Shown: positions 26,701 to 35,185, numbered from the stretch's first letter. The stretch: DNA of 38,522 nt from Melioribacteraceae bacterium (GCA_027030245.1 JALVFE010000014.1:1-38522); one strand, 5' to 3'. The notes: generated by a model from the letters alone, not told the origin. Translations and numbers: made by a program.

Positions 26701-26888
26701 AAAACAGTTGAGTGCGAAAGTCCTTGTTTAACGGACAATCTGTCGAAATATACATCGTTTTTTTGGGCGTTCGAGACGGAAAACACAAAAGCGGCAAAAA
26801 GGAATGCCCAGGCTTGATATTTATGTTTTACAATCCCGCATTGTAATAATGGAAATGGGAATAACCATATCTTATGTTTAGGGCACAC
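23784..26888 (-). CDS. Histidine kinase with periplasmic two-component-regulator propellers
   Basis: 1034 aa. A signal/anchor segment ends at about residue 42 (SVSNAQ). Residues about 45-700 hold a dozen or more Reg_prop repeats (GFIWIATQEGLNKYDGYTF, GNLWIISLDGKL, LWVGTMHGGLYK) forming two seven-blade propellers. A Y_Y_Y domain follows (about 730-800: YKLEGIDKDWVYSGKNRVASYTNIPPGEYLFKVKG), then one membrane helix (WWFRLLVLGLIAFILWEI). The kinase core is of the HisKA_3 class: His842 in IAQDLHDEVSATITG, the N-box NAVKHS (Asn956), DNGKGF, GIKNIRDRA and GKGTKWELLFPL. Unlike Bacteroides hybrid sensors it lacks receiver and AraC domains; the separate regulators downstream replace them. The start is GTG at 26888; no ATG precedes the signal segment, and the ribosome site is weak. 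The ligand is unknown, often a glycan in relatives. Confidence 0.93.
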   Translation of the reverse strand: MCPKHKIWLFPFPLLQCGIVKHKYQAWAFLFAAFVFSVSNAQKNDVYFDRLSVKQGLSHSTVFSLVQDTTGFIWIATQEGLNKYDGYTFTLYQHDPYDSNSISSNWIRKLFVDSKGNLWIISLDGKLDRYLFPTDGFKHYEFPHDSLSDNVRIVTICEDRQGILWLGASSGALFRYSDSGDLFTRDAFSAGKNLRLYTMYFDTRNNLWLGTWRGLFCIENFADNNYKSKLKKLNDGVIFQIIQDINKNIWVASVGQGIFVYDSMLSLISHYRHQPGNPFSLCSDRVSSLFFDAGGRLWAGTIDKGISVMESGSNRFNNFRNDPVKKWSLSKGAIFSFYQDINKVLWICTYGGGISKYDESKQYFKNISYVPGDPGSLTPYSVISICEDKKGGLWIGTDGGGLNYRPKGKDKFFHFFWSTNETCSNTITAICEDYKGNIWIGFDQSDNLFVFDRNKNKFRKIENFRIPNGCVSVLFEDHAHDMWIGTCSKGLFRFIRSKNKIVTYNSTNEKHKLTNNSILSIFEDKNFNLWVGTMHGGLYKILPDRKTVRQYKNKLNDLESISSNSIWCVAEDKNGSLWIGTWGGGLNKLNINTDEFILFTKKNGLPDNTVYAVLPDSSGYLWLSTNKGISRFNINNYAVSNFSQSDGLRNLEFNGGAYCSGKSGKFYFGGIEGVTYFYPGKIKRHSAVPKITLTKFSVFNKPLNIAGIIQNKKVTLSYSQNFFSIEFSVLDYSSPENNTYAYKLEGIDKDWVYSGKNRVASYTNIPPGEYLFKVKGTNGKGVWTNNEATALIKILPPYWQTWWFRLLVLGLIAFILWEIHVFRVNKLLAVERTRNKIAQDLHDEVSATITGIVFFANAVLKEIGNAASQNVKNLLSLIIESSTEASEMMSDIIWSINPENDTWEIVLPKFRRYVSDLCESKDIKYRLEIPEKAESGEISMEQRRNLWLIYKEMVTNAVKHSGCTELYVKISFNKNILNLKVEDNGKGFDVNMKTDRNGIKNIRDRAKDLGGTVSLESSIGKGTKWELLFPLKNN

Positions 26889-26922
26889 AGCCTTAATTTA
26901 TAATTAAAAATATTATTCCCTT

Positions 26923-27333
26923 TCACCGGATATTAACGATCTCCCACTCGCCCTTTTTGCCCATTCCTTGACCGCCGAAACGGATACGCATTTTATGTTT
27001 ACTGTTTGGCTTGAATATTTTTGCAAGATTTTCTTTATCGTTTCCCGAAACAATTCTATCAATTAAAACTTTTAATTCGGTACCGGTTGCCAATGGCTTT
27101 GTAGCGGCTCCGTATCCGTGTACCGTATCGATTTTCATAACACAATAGTTATCTTCTATTTTTAATATTGTCGCCGATATTTCCGCAGCACCGGGGGGAA
27201 GTTGGTTGGCGTGAGCTTTTTTCATTACTTTAGTTTGTTCGTTATCCATCGTTCCGCTCTCCTTGGTTGTGCAACAACTTAGAAGGGAAAGTCCCAATAT
27301 TCCGATGACAACAAATTTCCAAAAAGTTTTCAT
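26923..27333 (-). CDS. Small lipoprotein of unknown function
   Basis: 136 aa. Signal peptide with lipobox (LSLLSC, followed by a second Cys), a short polar tether, and a compact domain of about 90 residues: PPGAAEISATILKIEDNYCVMKIDTVHGYGAAT, TELKVLIDRI and the basic end SKHKMRIRFGGQGMGKKGEWEIVNI. The pattern resembles a small OB-like beta-barrel, but I do not recognise a family. GGAG precedes the ATG. It is 34 bases before the kinase start on the same strand, so it may lead the kinase operon and be an accessory sensor subunit. Confidence 0.75.
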   Translation of the reverse strand: MKTFWKFVVIGILGLSLLSCCTTKESGTMDNEQTKVMKKAHANQLPPGAAEISATILKIEDNYCVMKIDTVHGYGAATKPLATGTELKVLIDRIVSGNDKENLAKIFKPNSKHKMRIRFGGQGMGKKGEWEIVNIR

Positions 27334-27436
27334 TACATCTCCGAAAAATTAATATATCCGTTTAACATTGTTTGTTTAATAAAATACATTTTCACTTCTT
27401 GAATGTCAAGCCGATTCGTTTTTACAATATAATTTA

Positions 27437-27464
27437 AGGGACTTGAATAAAATTCCAAGTCCCT
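27437..27464. terminator. Terminator-like hairpin downstream of the giant propeller gene
   Basis: A perfect 9-bp stem AGGGACTTG/CAAGTCCCT with a ten-base loop, about 70 bases past the stop of the gene at 27534. On the minus strand it is followed by TTAAATTAT, not a clean T-run, so termination is only probable. Confidence 0.5.
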
Positions 27465-27533
27465 CTTTTAGAATCATATCCCGTTAATGGAATAATAAAA
27501 TTTCCGGCGGCGGATTTTCAAATCAACCGGATT

Positions 27534-30500
27534 CTATTTCATCAAAATTAATTTTTTCGATTCACTAAAACTACCGGCGGTTAATCTGTAAATATAAACG
27601 CCGCTGGATAATCCGCCTGCGGAGGATTTGGCGTTAAATATAACCGTGTATTTTCCCGACGGTTGTTTTTCATTTACCAAAGTTGCAACTTCCCTTCCTA
27701 ACAAATCATAAACCTTAAGAGAAACAAATTCCCCACTGCCTTTCCCCCCTTTGCCAAAGGGGGGATTAAGGGGGGTTAGCGGAATTGAATATTCAATTGT
27801 TGTAGTCGGATTAAACGGATTCGGGTAATTCTGACTGAGATAATATTTTGAAGGCAACTCATCCTGTTCTTTAATATCCACAAGATAATCGATCGGAATG
27901 GTCAGATTACCTCCGTTGGTTGCAATATTAACCTGACCCGTATAAGTACCTTGTTGTAAGTTTTCGGCATTCAATGTTAATGTAATTGTTTGTGAACCGC
28001 CCGGCTGTATTGTTCCGCTTGCCGGTTGAACGGTTACCAAAGAAGTTGACGATTCGGAAATTATTATTTGACCGCTTGCCGTTCCCGTTGCGCCTTTATC
28101 ATCCGTTACGGTTAATTGGTAAGTGTAAGTGCCCGTTTGCGCATAAGAATGCGTTACCGTTTTTTCGTTGCTTGTAGCCCCGTCACCGAAATCCCAATAA
28201 TATTGGGCAATTTGTCCGTCGTTATCATAAGATTGAGATGCGTCAAAAGTAATTGCTTCGTCAACTGCAGCTTGAGTTTTAGAGACTTGCGCAACTGCAA
28301 CGGGATTTTGATTTGTACCGCCACTGCCAATAGTTCCAACTGCACGAACAAGAAAAGCCCCGTTCTCGAAACCGCTGATAGTATTAATATTAACGTATTG
28401 GGAATTATCCCAATCGTAGTAATAACATTTATTCGGTACTTGAGCGTCATAATCGGCTCCGGCGGGGTAATTTATGTAGCTGGAATTTGTCATCAATTCA
28501 ATATAAAAAGTTTCACCCGCTGTAAAACTAAGCGCCGGAGTGAGAGTTACTGTGTACCAGTCGCCGTCTTGCGATAACGAAAGACTTAAATAACCTTCCG
28601 AAAGCAAGTTGCTGTTGGCATCGTAAATTGCAGCGTAAACGTCGTTGGTAGAAGCCGATTCTGTTCGCATGTAAAATTGAAAAGCATCCATTTGAAAATC
28701 AAAATTACCGAGGTTGAACTCCGTTAACCAATCGAAATCCGTTCCGTCACCAAACCCTATAAAACTATCCGATGTATTATCCCCGTCATCCAAATAAATA
28801 ACGTCATCGCCAAATACGGATGCCGGCACAGTTAAATTTTCTCCATTTTTATTAACAACATACTCTACTTTTGGCGCCGCGGAATTATCCTTTGCAAAGT
28901 TTTTAGAAAATTTTCCTTTCCCCGGTTTTGAGTTCACGGCTTTATGTAGCACAAGGTTTTCTGCGGAAACTTTCGCAAAGTTACCGGTTACGGTAATATT
29001 AAATGTTAAAGGCGCGTTCCCTTGGTTACTTAACACAAAATCGGTTGATCCTGATTCACCCGGACGCGATTGTAACGTCAAACTTTGTACGTTAGTTACC
29101 GGTACAGGCGAACCTGCAGCGGGTGCTTGTCCTACGAAAGCTCCTCTTCCGTGTGTTCCGGCTACAATTCTACCATCGGATTTTCTTGAAGTTAAATAGT
29201 TAACCACTACATTACCAACAACGTTTCCGCCTTCAAGACTCCAGGATGTTTGGCTTCCATTTAATTGAGTTGTTGAATAAACCCCGGTACTGGTTGCAAC
29301 TAAATACAAAGTACCATTTGGGGTCGGTAATATTGTTGCAGCCCTTATCGAAGGTCCGGGATTCTGTTTTGTTCCTTCCAAGTTCCCTTCAACCGGCGTA
29401 AAAGAACCGCCGCCGTTATCCGAATGATAAATTCCCACAATGTTATAATTGGAAAGTACAACCATCAATTCATCGGCGTTATCGGGATTAACTGCTATGT
29501 TATGAATATAATACAATGGGTCCAAGCCGGGAATTGAAATATCAACCGCGCCGGAAGTTGCCGTGTTTGCATTATCGAGGCGGTATAATTTAGGCGCACC
29601 GCTAGGATTTTGTGAAAAATCAACAGCCGCGTAGTAAAGTCTGTGCGAAGGATTGTTCTTCGAAAATGCCAATGCTGTTATTACATAGCCTTCCGGAACA
29701 GTAAGGTTATCCAATTTTGTCCATCCGGTCGTTATTCCTTCGTCGAACGAAGAATTGTAAGGAAGCGTATTCAGTTGATTATTTCTCCACAATTCATTTC
29801 CGGCAGGATAAATCATTATATTTTCGTCAGACGGGTCTATGACAAACGGATTGATAAAAAGCTGATTCTTGGCATCTTTCGGAGTAATATTACTGTAATT
29901 TGGATATTCCCTTACAGGATTTCCATCTTGGTCGTATTCTACTCTTAAGACCACACCGTTTTGGGCTTCCGCATAAGGGAATTGGGTACCGAAATAAGCA
30001 TAAGCACCATCTCCGGAACTCACGTCCGTAGAAGGAGATGTTGTTGTTCCATCGAAACGGAAAGCCGGGGAGCCGTTATCTTGCGTACCGCCCATTATTC
30101 TGCTATCCCCTGCAACATCGGGAATTGCAACCATATAAAATTGGGTTACGTTATAACCGTTGTTTTTATTTTCCCACGGGAAATACGTATCGTAATTGGT
30201 GTTTGTGATATCGGAAGTATAAGCCAAACCACCGTCGTTTCCCCACCACATAGCATTTGGGTTAATCGGATCGAATGCAAACGAATGAATATCGGGATGA
30301 AAATTAGGATAGAAAAACGCCTGAGGATGGTAACCACCGATTAAATCGAGTTTTAAATTATCCGGTTTAGTGCTGAATCCGTCTGTGGAACGGAAAAGGC
30401 TTGTTGCTCCGATAAGCACGAAATTTTCATCATCGGGTTTTACTGCCAGAGTCATATTGTAATTGTTCTGCGTATGAATATAGTCTTCAAAATCGTTGCC

Positions 30501-31622
30501 GAAATTAGGCATATTTGCCGACCTGTCTTCCGATGCGCCGGTAGAAATTGTAATTTTATGAAATCTTACATCATCATATTTTTGATCGATGAAATCCCCG
30601 GTAAAAGTTAATACATAAACGACATCGTTGTTTGAGGGTGCAATTTTAACCACGCTTCTCATGTGTGTTGATGGAAAAGTATTGGGCGTTATGTTAGTCC
30701 ACGTTTGTCCGTCATCAGTCGATTTGTAAACACCCGGGGAATTTTGCGGAGTTACACCCTGATACGGAGATGAGATAACAGCTACTAATGTTCCGTTTGC
30801 CGCAACATCGATATCGGAAAAGATATGTTCGTTAGCTCCGCCTAAAACAAGCGAAAAAGAATTGCCACCGTCTGCCGATTTGAAAATGCCGAACGGATGT
30901 GATGCAAAAAATACACTGCCGGTAGTCGGACTAACAACAATCTTTGAAACAAAGTCGTATTGTGTGTTCCATACCGTCGGATCGGTATCTCTTGCATTGG
31001 GTAACAAAGACCACGTTTCGCCGTTATCCGTCGATTTGTAAATTCCGCCTCCAGAAATTCTATGTGTAAAACCTTGATCTTGTGCGGAACCTAAAAATTC
31101 ACCGCTTGCATAGTACCAGCTATTCGTATGTCCTTGTCTTACATCTTGAGCAACAGATGTTACACTTAAATTTTGGTCGGTTGTACTTTTAATCGACCAC
31201 GTTGCACCTTTGTCGGTCGATTTCCAAATTCCTCCGGAAACACCGCCTGCAATGATGATGTTCGGATTAGTAACGTCTACGGCAAGCGCTCTTGTTCTTC
31301 CACCAACATCAACCGGACCGGCTTCTTTCCAATTTAAATACATTACAACAGAGTTCTTCTTTGTTTTACCTTTTAAAGATTTGGCAAATGCCAATTCCCG
31401 CTGCCTTATATTCGGCGGTATTTCACCCGTTGCGGGATCTCTAAGCAGTCTGTGGAAATATTCCCATCTCTCTTTTTTTAATTTCAAAGGATTATCGGCT
31501 TTTGCTTCTTCGAATTTTTCAAAACCGGCTTTATTGTTTCCTGAATTAAAGTAAGCGGTGTTTTTCAAAATCAACGATACCGTAAAAAATGTTACAAGAA
31601 GTATAAATATTTTAAGCTTCAT
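27534..31622 (-). CDS. Giant secreted sortilin-type propeller protein with PKD and type IX sorting domains
   Basis: 1362 aa from the ATG at 31622, chosen because AGGTG lies 7 bases upstream; an ATG at 31637 overlaps that site. N-terminal hydrophobic signal, then about 105-820 a VPS10/BNR-type propeller with many GGIWKSTDKGATWS-like blades and Asp-box loops. A BACON-like domain follows (about 825-880), then a beta-sandwich resembling a lectin domain (about 930-1100), a PKD domain (about 1104-1190, FDASQSYDNDGQIAQYYWDFGDG), another Ig-like strand set, and the sorting domain (about 1252-1362, NYPNPFNPTTTI, YDLLGREVATL, KKLILMK). It is exported and displayed on the surface; adhesion or carbohydrate binding is likely. 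A palindromic repeat interrupts the sorting domain. The promoter region is shared with the divergent TolB/TPR gene. Confidence 0.92.
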   Translation of the reverse strand: MKLKIFILLVTFFTVSLILKNTAYFNSGNNKAGFEKFEEAKADNPLKLKKERWEYFHRLLRDPATGEIPPNIRQRELAFAKSLKGKTKKNSVVMYLNWKEAGPVDVGGRTRALAVDVTNPNIIIAGGVSGGIWKSTDKGATWSIKSTTDQNLSVTSVAQDVRQGHTNSWYYASGEFLGSAQDQGFTHRISGGGIYKSTDNGETWSLLPNARDTDPTVWNTQYDFVSKIVVSPTTGSVFFASHPFGIFKSADGGNSFSLVLGGANEHIFSDIDVAANGTLVAVISSPYQGVTPQNSPGVYKSTDDGQTWTNITPNTFPSTHMRSVVKIAPSNNDVVYVLTFTGDFIDQKYDDVRFHKITISTGASEDRSANMPNFGNDFEDYIHTQNNYNMTLAVKPDDENFVLIGATSLFRSTDGFSTKPDNLKLDLIGGYHPQAFFYPNFHPDIHSFAFDPINPNAMWWGNDGGLAYTSDITNTNYDTYFPWENKNNGYNVTQFYMVAIPDVAGDSRIMGGTQDNGSPAFRFDGTTTSPSTDVSSGDGAYAYFGTQFPYAEAQNGVVLRVEYDQDGNPVREYPNYSNITPKDAKNQLFINPFVIDPSDENIMIYPAGNELWRNNQLNTLPYNSSFDEGITTGWTKLDNLTVPEGYVITALAFSKNNPSHRLYYAAVDFSQNPSGAPKLYRLDNANTATSGAVDISIPGLDPLYYIHNIAVNPDNADELMVVLSNYNIVGIYHSDNGGGSFTPVEGNLEGTKQNPGPSIRAATILPTPNGTLYLVATSTGVYSTTQLNGSQTSWSLEGGNVVGNVVVNYLTSRKSDGRIVAGTHGRGAFVGQAPAAGSPVPVTNVQSLTLQSRPGESGSTDFVLSNQGNAPLTFNITVTGNFAKVSAENLVLHKAVNSKPGKGKFSKNFAKDNSAAPKVEYVVNKNGENLTVPASVFGDDVIYLDDGDNTSDSFIGFGDGTDFDWLTEFNLGNFDFQMDAFQFYMRTESASTNDVYAAIYDANSNLLSEGYLSLSLSQDGDWYTVTLTPALSFTAGETFYIELMTNSSYINYPAGADYDAQVPNKCYYYDWDNSQYVNINTISGFENGAFLVRAVGTIGSGGTNQNPVAVAQVSKTQAAVDEAITFDASQSYDNDGQIAQYYWDFGDGATSNEKTVTHSYAQTGTYTYQLTVTDDKGATGTASGQIIISESSTSLVTVQPASGTIQPGGSQTITLTLNAENLQQGTYTGQVNIATNGGNLTIPIDYLVDIKEQDELPSKYYLSQNYPNPFNPTTTIEYSIPLTPLNPPFGKGGKGSGEFVSLKVYDLLGREVATLVNEKQPSGKYTVIFNAKSSAGGLSSGVYIYRLTAGSFSESKKLILMK
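27744..27764. repeat. Palindrome inserted in frame in the second sorting domain
   Basis: A 9-bp stem CCCCCCTTT/AAAGGGGGG with a GCC loop, followed by a further G-rich copy half (to about 27775). On the coding strand it yields the residues LNPPFGKGGKGSG between YSIP and VSLKVYD. Same core, same protein position as the repeat at 2282-2304. Confidence 0.85.
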
Positions 31623-31718
31623 ATTAATGCACCTCATAATATTTCAAAAATTTATTTTCCTATTTTCATTATTCACCACAAGTGCTCCAGTTTAATCTAG
31701 TTTAATCCGAATGAAGTT

Positions 31719-31740
31719 ACACTACGAAAACCTGTAGTTT
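31719..31740. promoter_or_regulatory. Shared 22-bp motif, copy 2
   Basis: ACACTAC, two variable bases, AAACCTGTAGTTT, identical to the site at 23052-23073 at 20 of 22 positions. It lies almost midway between the divergent starts at 31622 (giant surface protein) and 31823 (TolB/TPR copy B), so it could control both. Confidence 0.6.
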
Positions 31741-31822
31741 TTAATCGATGTTTATAATTAGATTATTTTGAATTGTGAGAATAATTCGATTTATTTAAAT
31801 ATAAAATCGGCATTCAATAGCC

Positions 31823-33691
31823 ATGTTTATTTTCCGTGAAATCAAAAACCGTAAAATCAAAAAATTTCTCGCTATTTATATAAGCTCGAGTATAACTTTA
31901 TTGGGTCTTGTCCACCTTTTCAGTTTCAGATATCATCTACCGGCTTTTATATTCGATTCGCTTCTTGTTATTCTTCTCTTCGGCACAATAAACGCTTTTA
32001 TCTTCGGATGGTATCACGGTAAAGAGGGGAAACAAAAAATATTAATCCGGGAATATGTTTTACACGGTATTGTTTTACTTGTTGCGCTTTTTGCAGCTTA
32101 TATGTTCACTCACAGAAAACCGATTAAAATTTTACCGCTGAATGCTAAAACCGTTGCCGTTCTGCCTTTTAAAAACATGAGCGATTTGAAAGAAGACGAA
32201 TATTTCAGTGACGGATTGACGGATGATATTTTGACCCACCTTTCAAAAATTTCGGATTTGCAAGTCATCTCCAGAACTTCGGTGATGAAATACAAAAACA
32301 CCGGTCTCACTATTCCCGAAATAGGGAAAGAACTGGGAGCCGGCTCAATTCTCGAAGGAAGCGTAAGGAGAGAGGGTAAAAGAATCAGAATAACCGCGCA
32401 ACTTATTAATGCATCCAACGACGAACATATTTGGGCGGAAACTTACGACAGAAACATTAACGATGTTTTTCAAGTTCAAACCGAAATCGCCGAACTTATT
32501 GCTAAAAACCTGGAAGCGAATTTAGCGCCGAGAGAAAAAATACAAATTAAATCGAAACCGACCAAAAATATTGAGGCTTATGCTTTTTACTTGAAGGGAA
32601 AAGAATTCAGCACAAAATACACAGAGGAAGATAACGAACGGGCAATATCGCTTTTCAGAAAAGCAATCGCGCTCGATTCCAATTATGCATTGGCTTTTGC
32701 CGCATTGGCTTCGGTTTACGATGAAAAAACAAGCCGGTATTTTAAAGCTGAATATTGGCGGGATTCGGCAATGGCTGCTGCGAAAAAAGCTTTGGAAATA
32801 AATCCCGACCTACCCGAGGCACAATTCTCGCTTGCTAAAATCTACTCCGCAAAAGGAAATTACAAATTGGCAAAATACCACTACGAAAAAGCAATCCGCC
32901 TGAATCCCAATTATTCGGCTGCAATTTATAACCTCGGTATATTATACTACAACGAAGGCAGGTTGGATAAAGCATACGAATTAATTAAAAAATCGGTTGT
33001 GCTAAGTCCCGATAACGTATTCGGCTATATCGTGTTGGGTGGAATTTTTCAAAAAATCGATTGTCCGCAAACATCATTATACTGGTTTAACATGGCATTG
33101 GAGCTTGAGCCCGAAAATCAATTTGCATATTTTCATTTGATTAACCGGTTTCTTTTGAATCGTCAGTATGAAAAAGCCGAAAATTATTTTAAACAACTGA
33201 TAAAAATTTCTCCCGAGTGGCCATACGGTTGGTGGCTCGGTGGAAAAATCGAAATGCTTAAAAAAAATTACACCAAAGCTCTATTGCGTTTTAACAAAAT
33301 GCTAAAATTAACCGGCGAAGAAAAAGAATATGATTACGGTTATATCCTTTTGAAAACGGGTAGGAAAGCCGAAGGTTTGAAGATAATCAAAAAGGATTTG
33401 AATTCTTATCTGGAAAGCATCGGCAGTTCCGAAGACACATTGAATTTAGATGCTAAAACCGTTGCCGATATTTATTCCATTCTGGGCGAAAAACAAAAAG
33501 CGGTTTTCTGGCTGAACCAAGCGGTGCGGAAAGGTTGGATAGAATACAAACCGTTATTGGTTTATCCTTATTTGGAAGGAATCAAATCCGAACCGGAATT
33601 TCAAAAATTAATTTCGGTCATACGGGAAAAATCCGATTCAATAAAATCATTGATTTTAGAAAACGATCCCTCGTTAAACGAATGCAACTGA
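31823..33691 (+). CDS. Membrane-anchored TolB-like domain / TPR protein (copy B)
   Basis: 622 aa and the same architecture as the protein at 19026-20897: three N-terminal membrane helices with WYHGKEGKQK between the second and third, a TolB-N/FlgO-like domain (VAVLPFKNMSDLKEDEYFSDGLTDDILTHLSKISDLQVISRTSVMKYKNT, GSILEGSVRREGKRIRITAQLINASNDEHIWAETYDRNI), and TPR units to the C-terminus (ALEINPDLPEAQFSLAKIYS, AIRLNPNYSAAIYNLGILYYNEG). Both copies end in Cys-Asn. No enzymatic domain. Probably an inner-membrane scaffold in the same envelope system. It is divergent from the giant propeller protein across a region with the 22-bp motif; the ATG has no clear ribosome site. Confidence 0.87.
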   Translation: MFIFREIKNRKIKKFLAIYISSSITLLGLVHLFSFRYHLPAFIFDSLLVILLFGTINAFIFGWYHGKEGKQKILIREYVLHGIVLLVALFAAYMFTHRKPIKILPLNAKTVAVLPFKNMSDLKEDEYFSDGLTDDILTHLSKISDLQVISRTSVMKYKNTGLTIPEIGKELGAGSILEGSVRREGKRIRITAQLINASNDEHIWAETYDRNINDVFQVQTEIAELIAKNLEANLAPREKIQIKSKPTKNIEAYAFYLKGKEFSTKYTEEDNERAISLFRKAIALDSNYALAFAALASVYDEKTSRYFKAEYWRDSAMAAAKKALEINPDLPEAQFSLAKIYSAKGNYKLAKYHYEKAIRLNPNYSAAIYNLGILYYNEGRLDKAYELIKKSVVLSPDNVFGYIVLGGIFQKIDCPQTSLYWFNMALELEPENQFAYFHLINRFLLNRQYEKAENYFKQLIKISPEWPYGWWLGGKIEMLKKNYTKALLRFNKMLKLTGEEKEYDYGYILLKTGRKAEGLKIIKKDLNSYLESIGSSEDTLNLDAKTVADIYSILGEKQKAVFWLNQAVRKGWIEYKPLLVYPYLEGIKSEPEFQKLISVIREKSDSIKSLILENDPSLNECN

Positions 33692-33698
33692 ATAAATG

Positions 33699-34847
33699 TC
33701 AGTTGCTCATCAATTCGCTTATAAACCGCAAGTTCTCCGAGCCGGAATTGGAAAGTATGATTTTCAGAACCGCCGTTAGCGGAACGGAAAGGAACATTCC
33801 TACAATCCCCCAAATATAACCCCAAAGCAACAACGAAAGGAGAATTACCAAAGGATTTAATCCCAAGCGGTTACCGAAAATTTTCGGCTCCAAAATATTG
33901 CCCATAATATTTTGAATTGCCGTAATAACTCCCGCAACAATCAACATGTAAGTAAACGATTCGTATTGAATTAACGTCATTACCGCAGGTAATATCACAG
34001 CCAAAACCGAGCCGATATTCGGAATGAAGTTCAGGAAAAATGTCAACGCAGCCCAGACTATCAGAAAATCGATATTAAAAAGCCACAACGTTATACCGAC
34101 TAAAATTGCAGTCGTCAAACTAATTAGAAATTTCGTAGCAATGTAGCGTTGAACTTGCTCGGTTATTGCTTTGAAAGTATTTTCTATTTCTTTTCCTTTT
34201 TCGTTTTTAATTTGCTCCAATTCGGCAGGATCAATCGATTCGCCGCTTTCAAAATCTTCGCCGTTGGCAATCATGCGTATTTTAATCTCTTCAATCTCTT
34301 GTTGGATATGAGTTTCCACGTATCTTTTCTTAATAGCTTCAATTATTCTTTTGTGCCCGCTGCTGACAAAAATGAAAAAGAACAAAATGAAAAATCCCGT
34401 TGAAAAAATTGAAAGCGTGGAAGAAAATAATCCGCTTACTATTCCGCCGTAATCTATTCCGTAAAGAATTTCTTGCAAATTAAAATTGGTAAGCATTTCA
34501 TCCGTAATTCCCAAAGACAATGCGGTTCCGCTTATTATACTGTTTAATTTTTGTTCGTATTTAGGAAGCTCTTCTCCGAATTGCGCAAACGAACCGATTA
34601 TGAATCTTGACATTCCCCAAATAATGAGACTGATAATAATCAAATCGAGAATAATGGAAATGCCCTGCGGAATTTTATTCTTTTCCAGAAGGTGGTTCAT
34701 CGGTTCAAATACAAAAAACAAAAAATAAGCAATTACCAGCGGCACGAAGATGTGTTGCAATTCTTTTAATACTATAAACAATAGAATCAGAGCTATAAAA
34801 GAAACGGAGAATTTTACAATCGGGTCTGTGCTTAAAGTTTTTTTCAT
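33699..34847 (-). CDS. AI-2E family permease (PerM/TqsA type)
   Basis: 382 aa with about seven to eight membrane helices. N-terminal pair FSVSFIALILLFIVLKELQHIFVPLVIAYFLFFVFEPM, a large central hydrophilic segment (about 165-230, rich in Glu and Lys), and the family hallmark near the end: FLNFIPNIGSVLAVILPA, QNIMGNILEPKIFGNRLGLNPLVILLSLLLWGYIWGIVGMFLSVPL. Members export small molecules or act as antiporters; the name from AI-2 does not prove an AI-2 substrate. Its stop is 7 bases from the stop of the convergent TolB/TPR gene. No Shine-Dalgarno motif is visible. Confidence 0.93.
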   Translation of the reverse strand: MKKTLSTDPIVKFSVSFIALILLFIVLKELQHIFVPLVIAYFLFFVFEPMNHLLEKNKIPQGISIILDLIIISLIIWGMSRFIIGSFAQFGEELPKYEQKLNSIISGTALSLGITDEMLTNFNLQEILYGIDYGGIVSGLFSSTLSIFSTGFFILFFFIFVSSGHKRIIEAIKKRYVETHIQQEIEEIKIRMIANGEDFESGESIDPAELEQIKNEKGKEIENTFKAITEQVQRYIATKFLISLTTAILVGITLWLFNIDFLIVWAALTFFLNFIPNIGSVLAVILPAVMTLIQYESFTYMLIVAGVITAIQNIMGNILEPKIFGNRLGLNPLVILLSLLLWGYIWGIVGMFLSVPLTAVLKIILSNSGSENLRFISELMSN

Positions 34848-34905
34848 AAAAATTAAAGCTGATTAAAATTAATAAAGAAAGATATCAATATTTTCTTAAA
34901 AGTTT

Positions 34906-34941
34906 TGTTGAAAAAGTTTATTTTGACAAACGGTTTCAACA
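34906..34941. promoter_or_regulatory. Inverted repeat in the divergent intergenic region
   Basis: TGTTGAAA (34906-34913) and TTTCAACA (34934-34941) form perfect 8-bp inverted arms 20 bases apart, between the divergent starts at 34847 and 34961. It could be an operator left over from the decayed gene to the right; position and symmetry are the only support. Confidence 0.3.
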
Positions 34942-34960
34942 CAAAGATAATATTGCCCTG

Positions 34961-35185
34961 ATGAACAAAATAAATTTAATTGTAATCGGTTTAATAACAC
35001 CTTTTATCTCTTCTTGCTCCCAAAATTTTATTTCGGGAAAGAATATAGTTTCCGTTAAACATCCCGGTTGGAGTTACAACGCAAGTATTTATGAAGTAAA
35101 CATCCGTCAATACACAAAAGAAGGAACATTTAATACGTTCAAAAAGCATTTACTGCGTTGGGGATTATTTGGTTTTAATTTATAG
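34961..35185 (+). pseudogene. Remnant of a secreted GH13 alpha-amylase
   Basis: 74 codons: a lipoprotein signal (IGLITPFISSC) and then HPGWSYNASIYEVNIRQYTKEGTFNTFKKHL, which is the usual opening of a GH13 alpha-amylase (IYEVNIRQYTPEGTF, followed in real enzymes by LPRLKELGVDILW). Here the frame runs out within a few residues (LRWGLFGFNL, stop) and no later part of the barrel or catalytic Asp/Glu is present downstream. I read it as the 5' stump of a starch-active enzyme after a deletion. A short secreted peptide cannot be excluded. Confidence 0.8.

Noticed and set aside
23784-26888. Hybrid two-component system of the Bacteroides type
   Set aside because: The protein ends right after the ATPase domain; there is no receiver or AraC domain.
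33699-34847. Quorum-sensing AI-2 exporter as a firm function
   Set aside because: Family membership is clear, but the family has varied substrates and no luxS or lsr gene is in the window.
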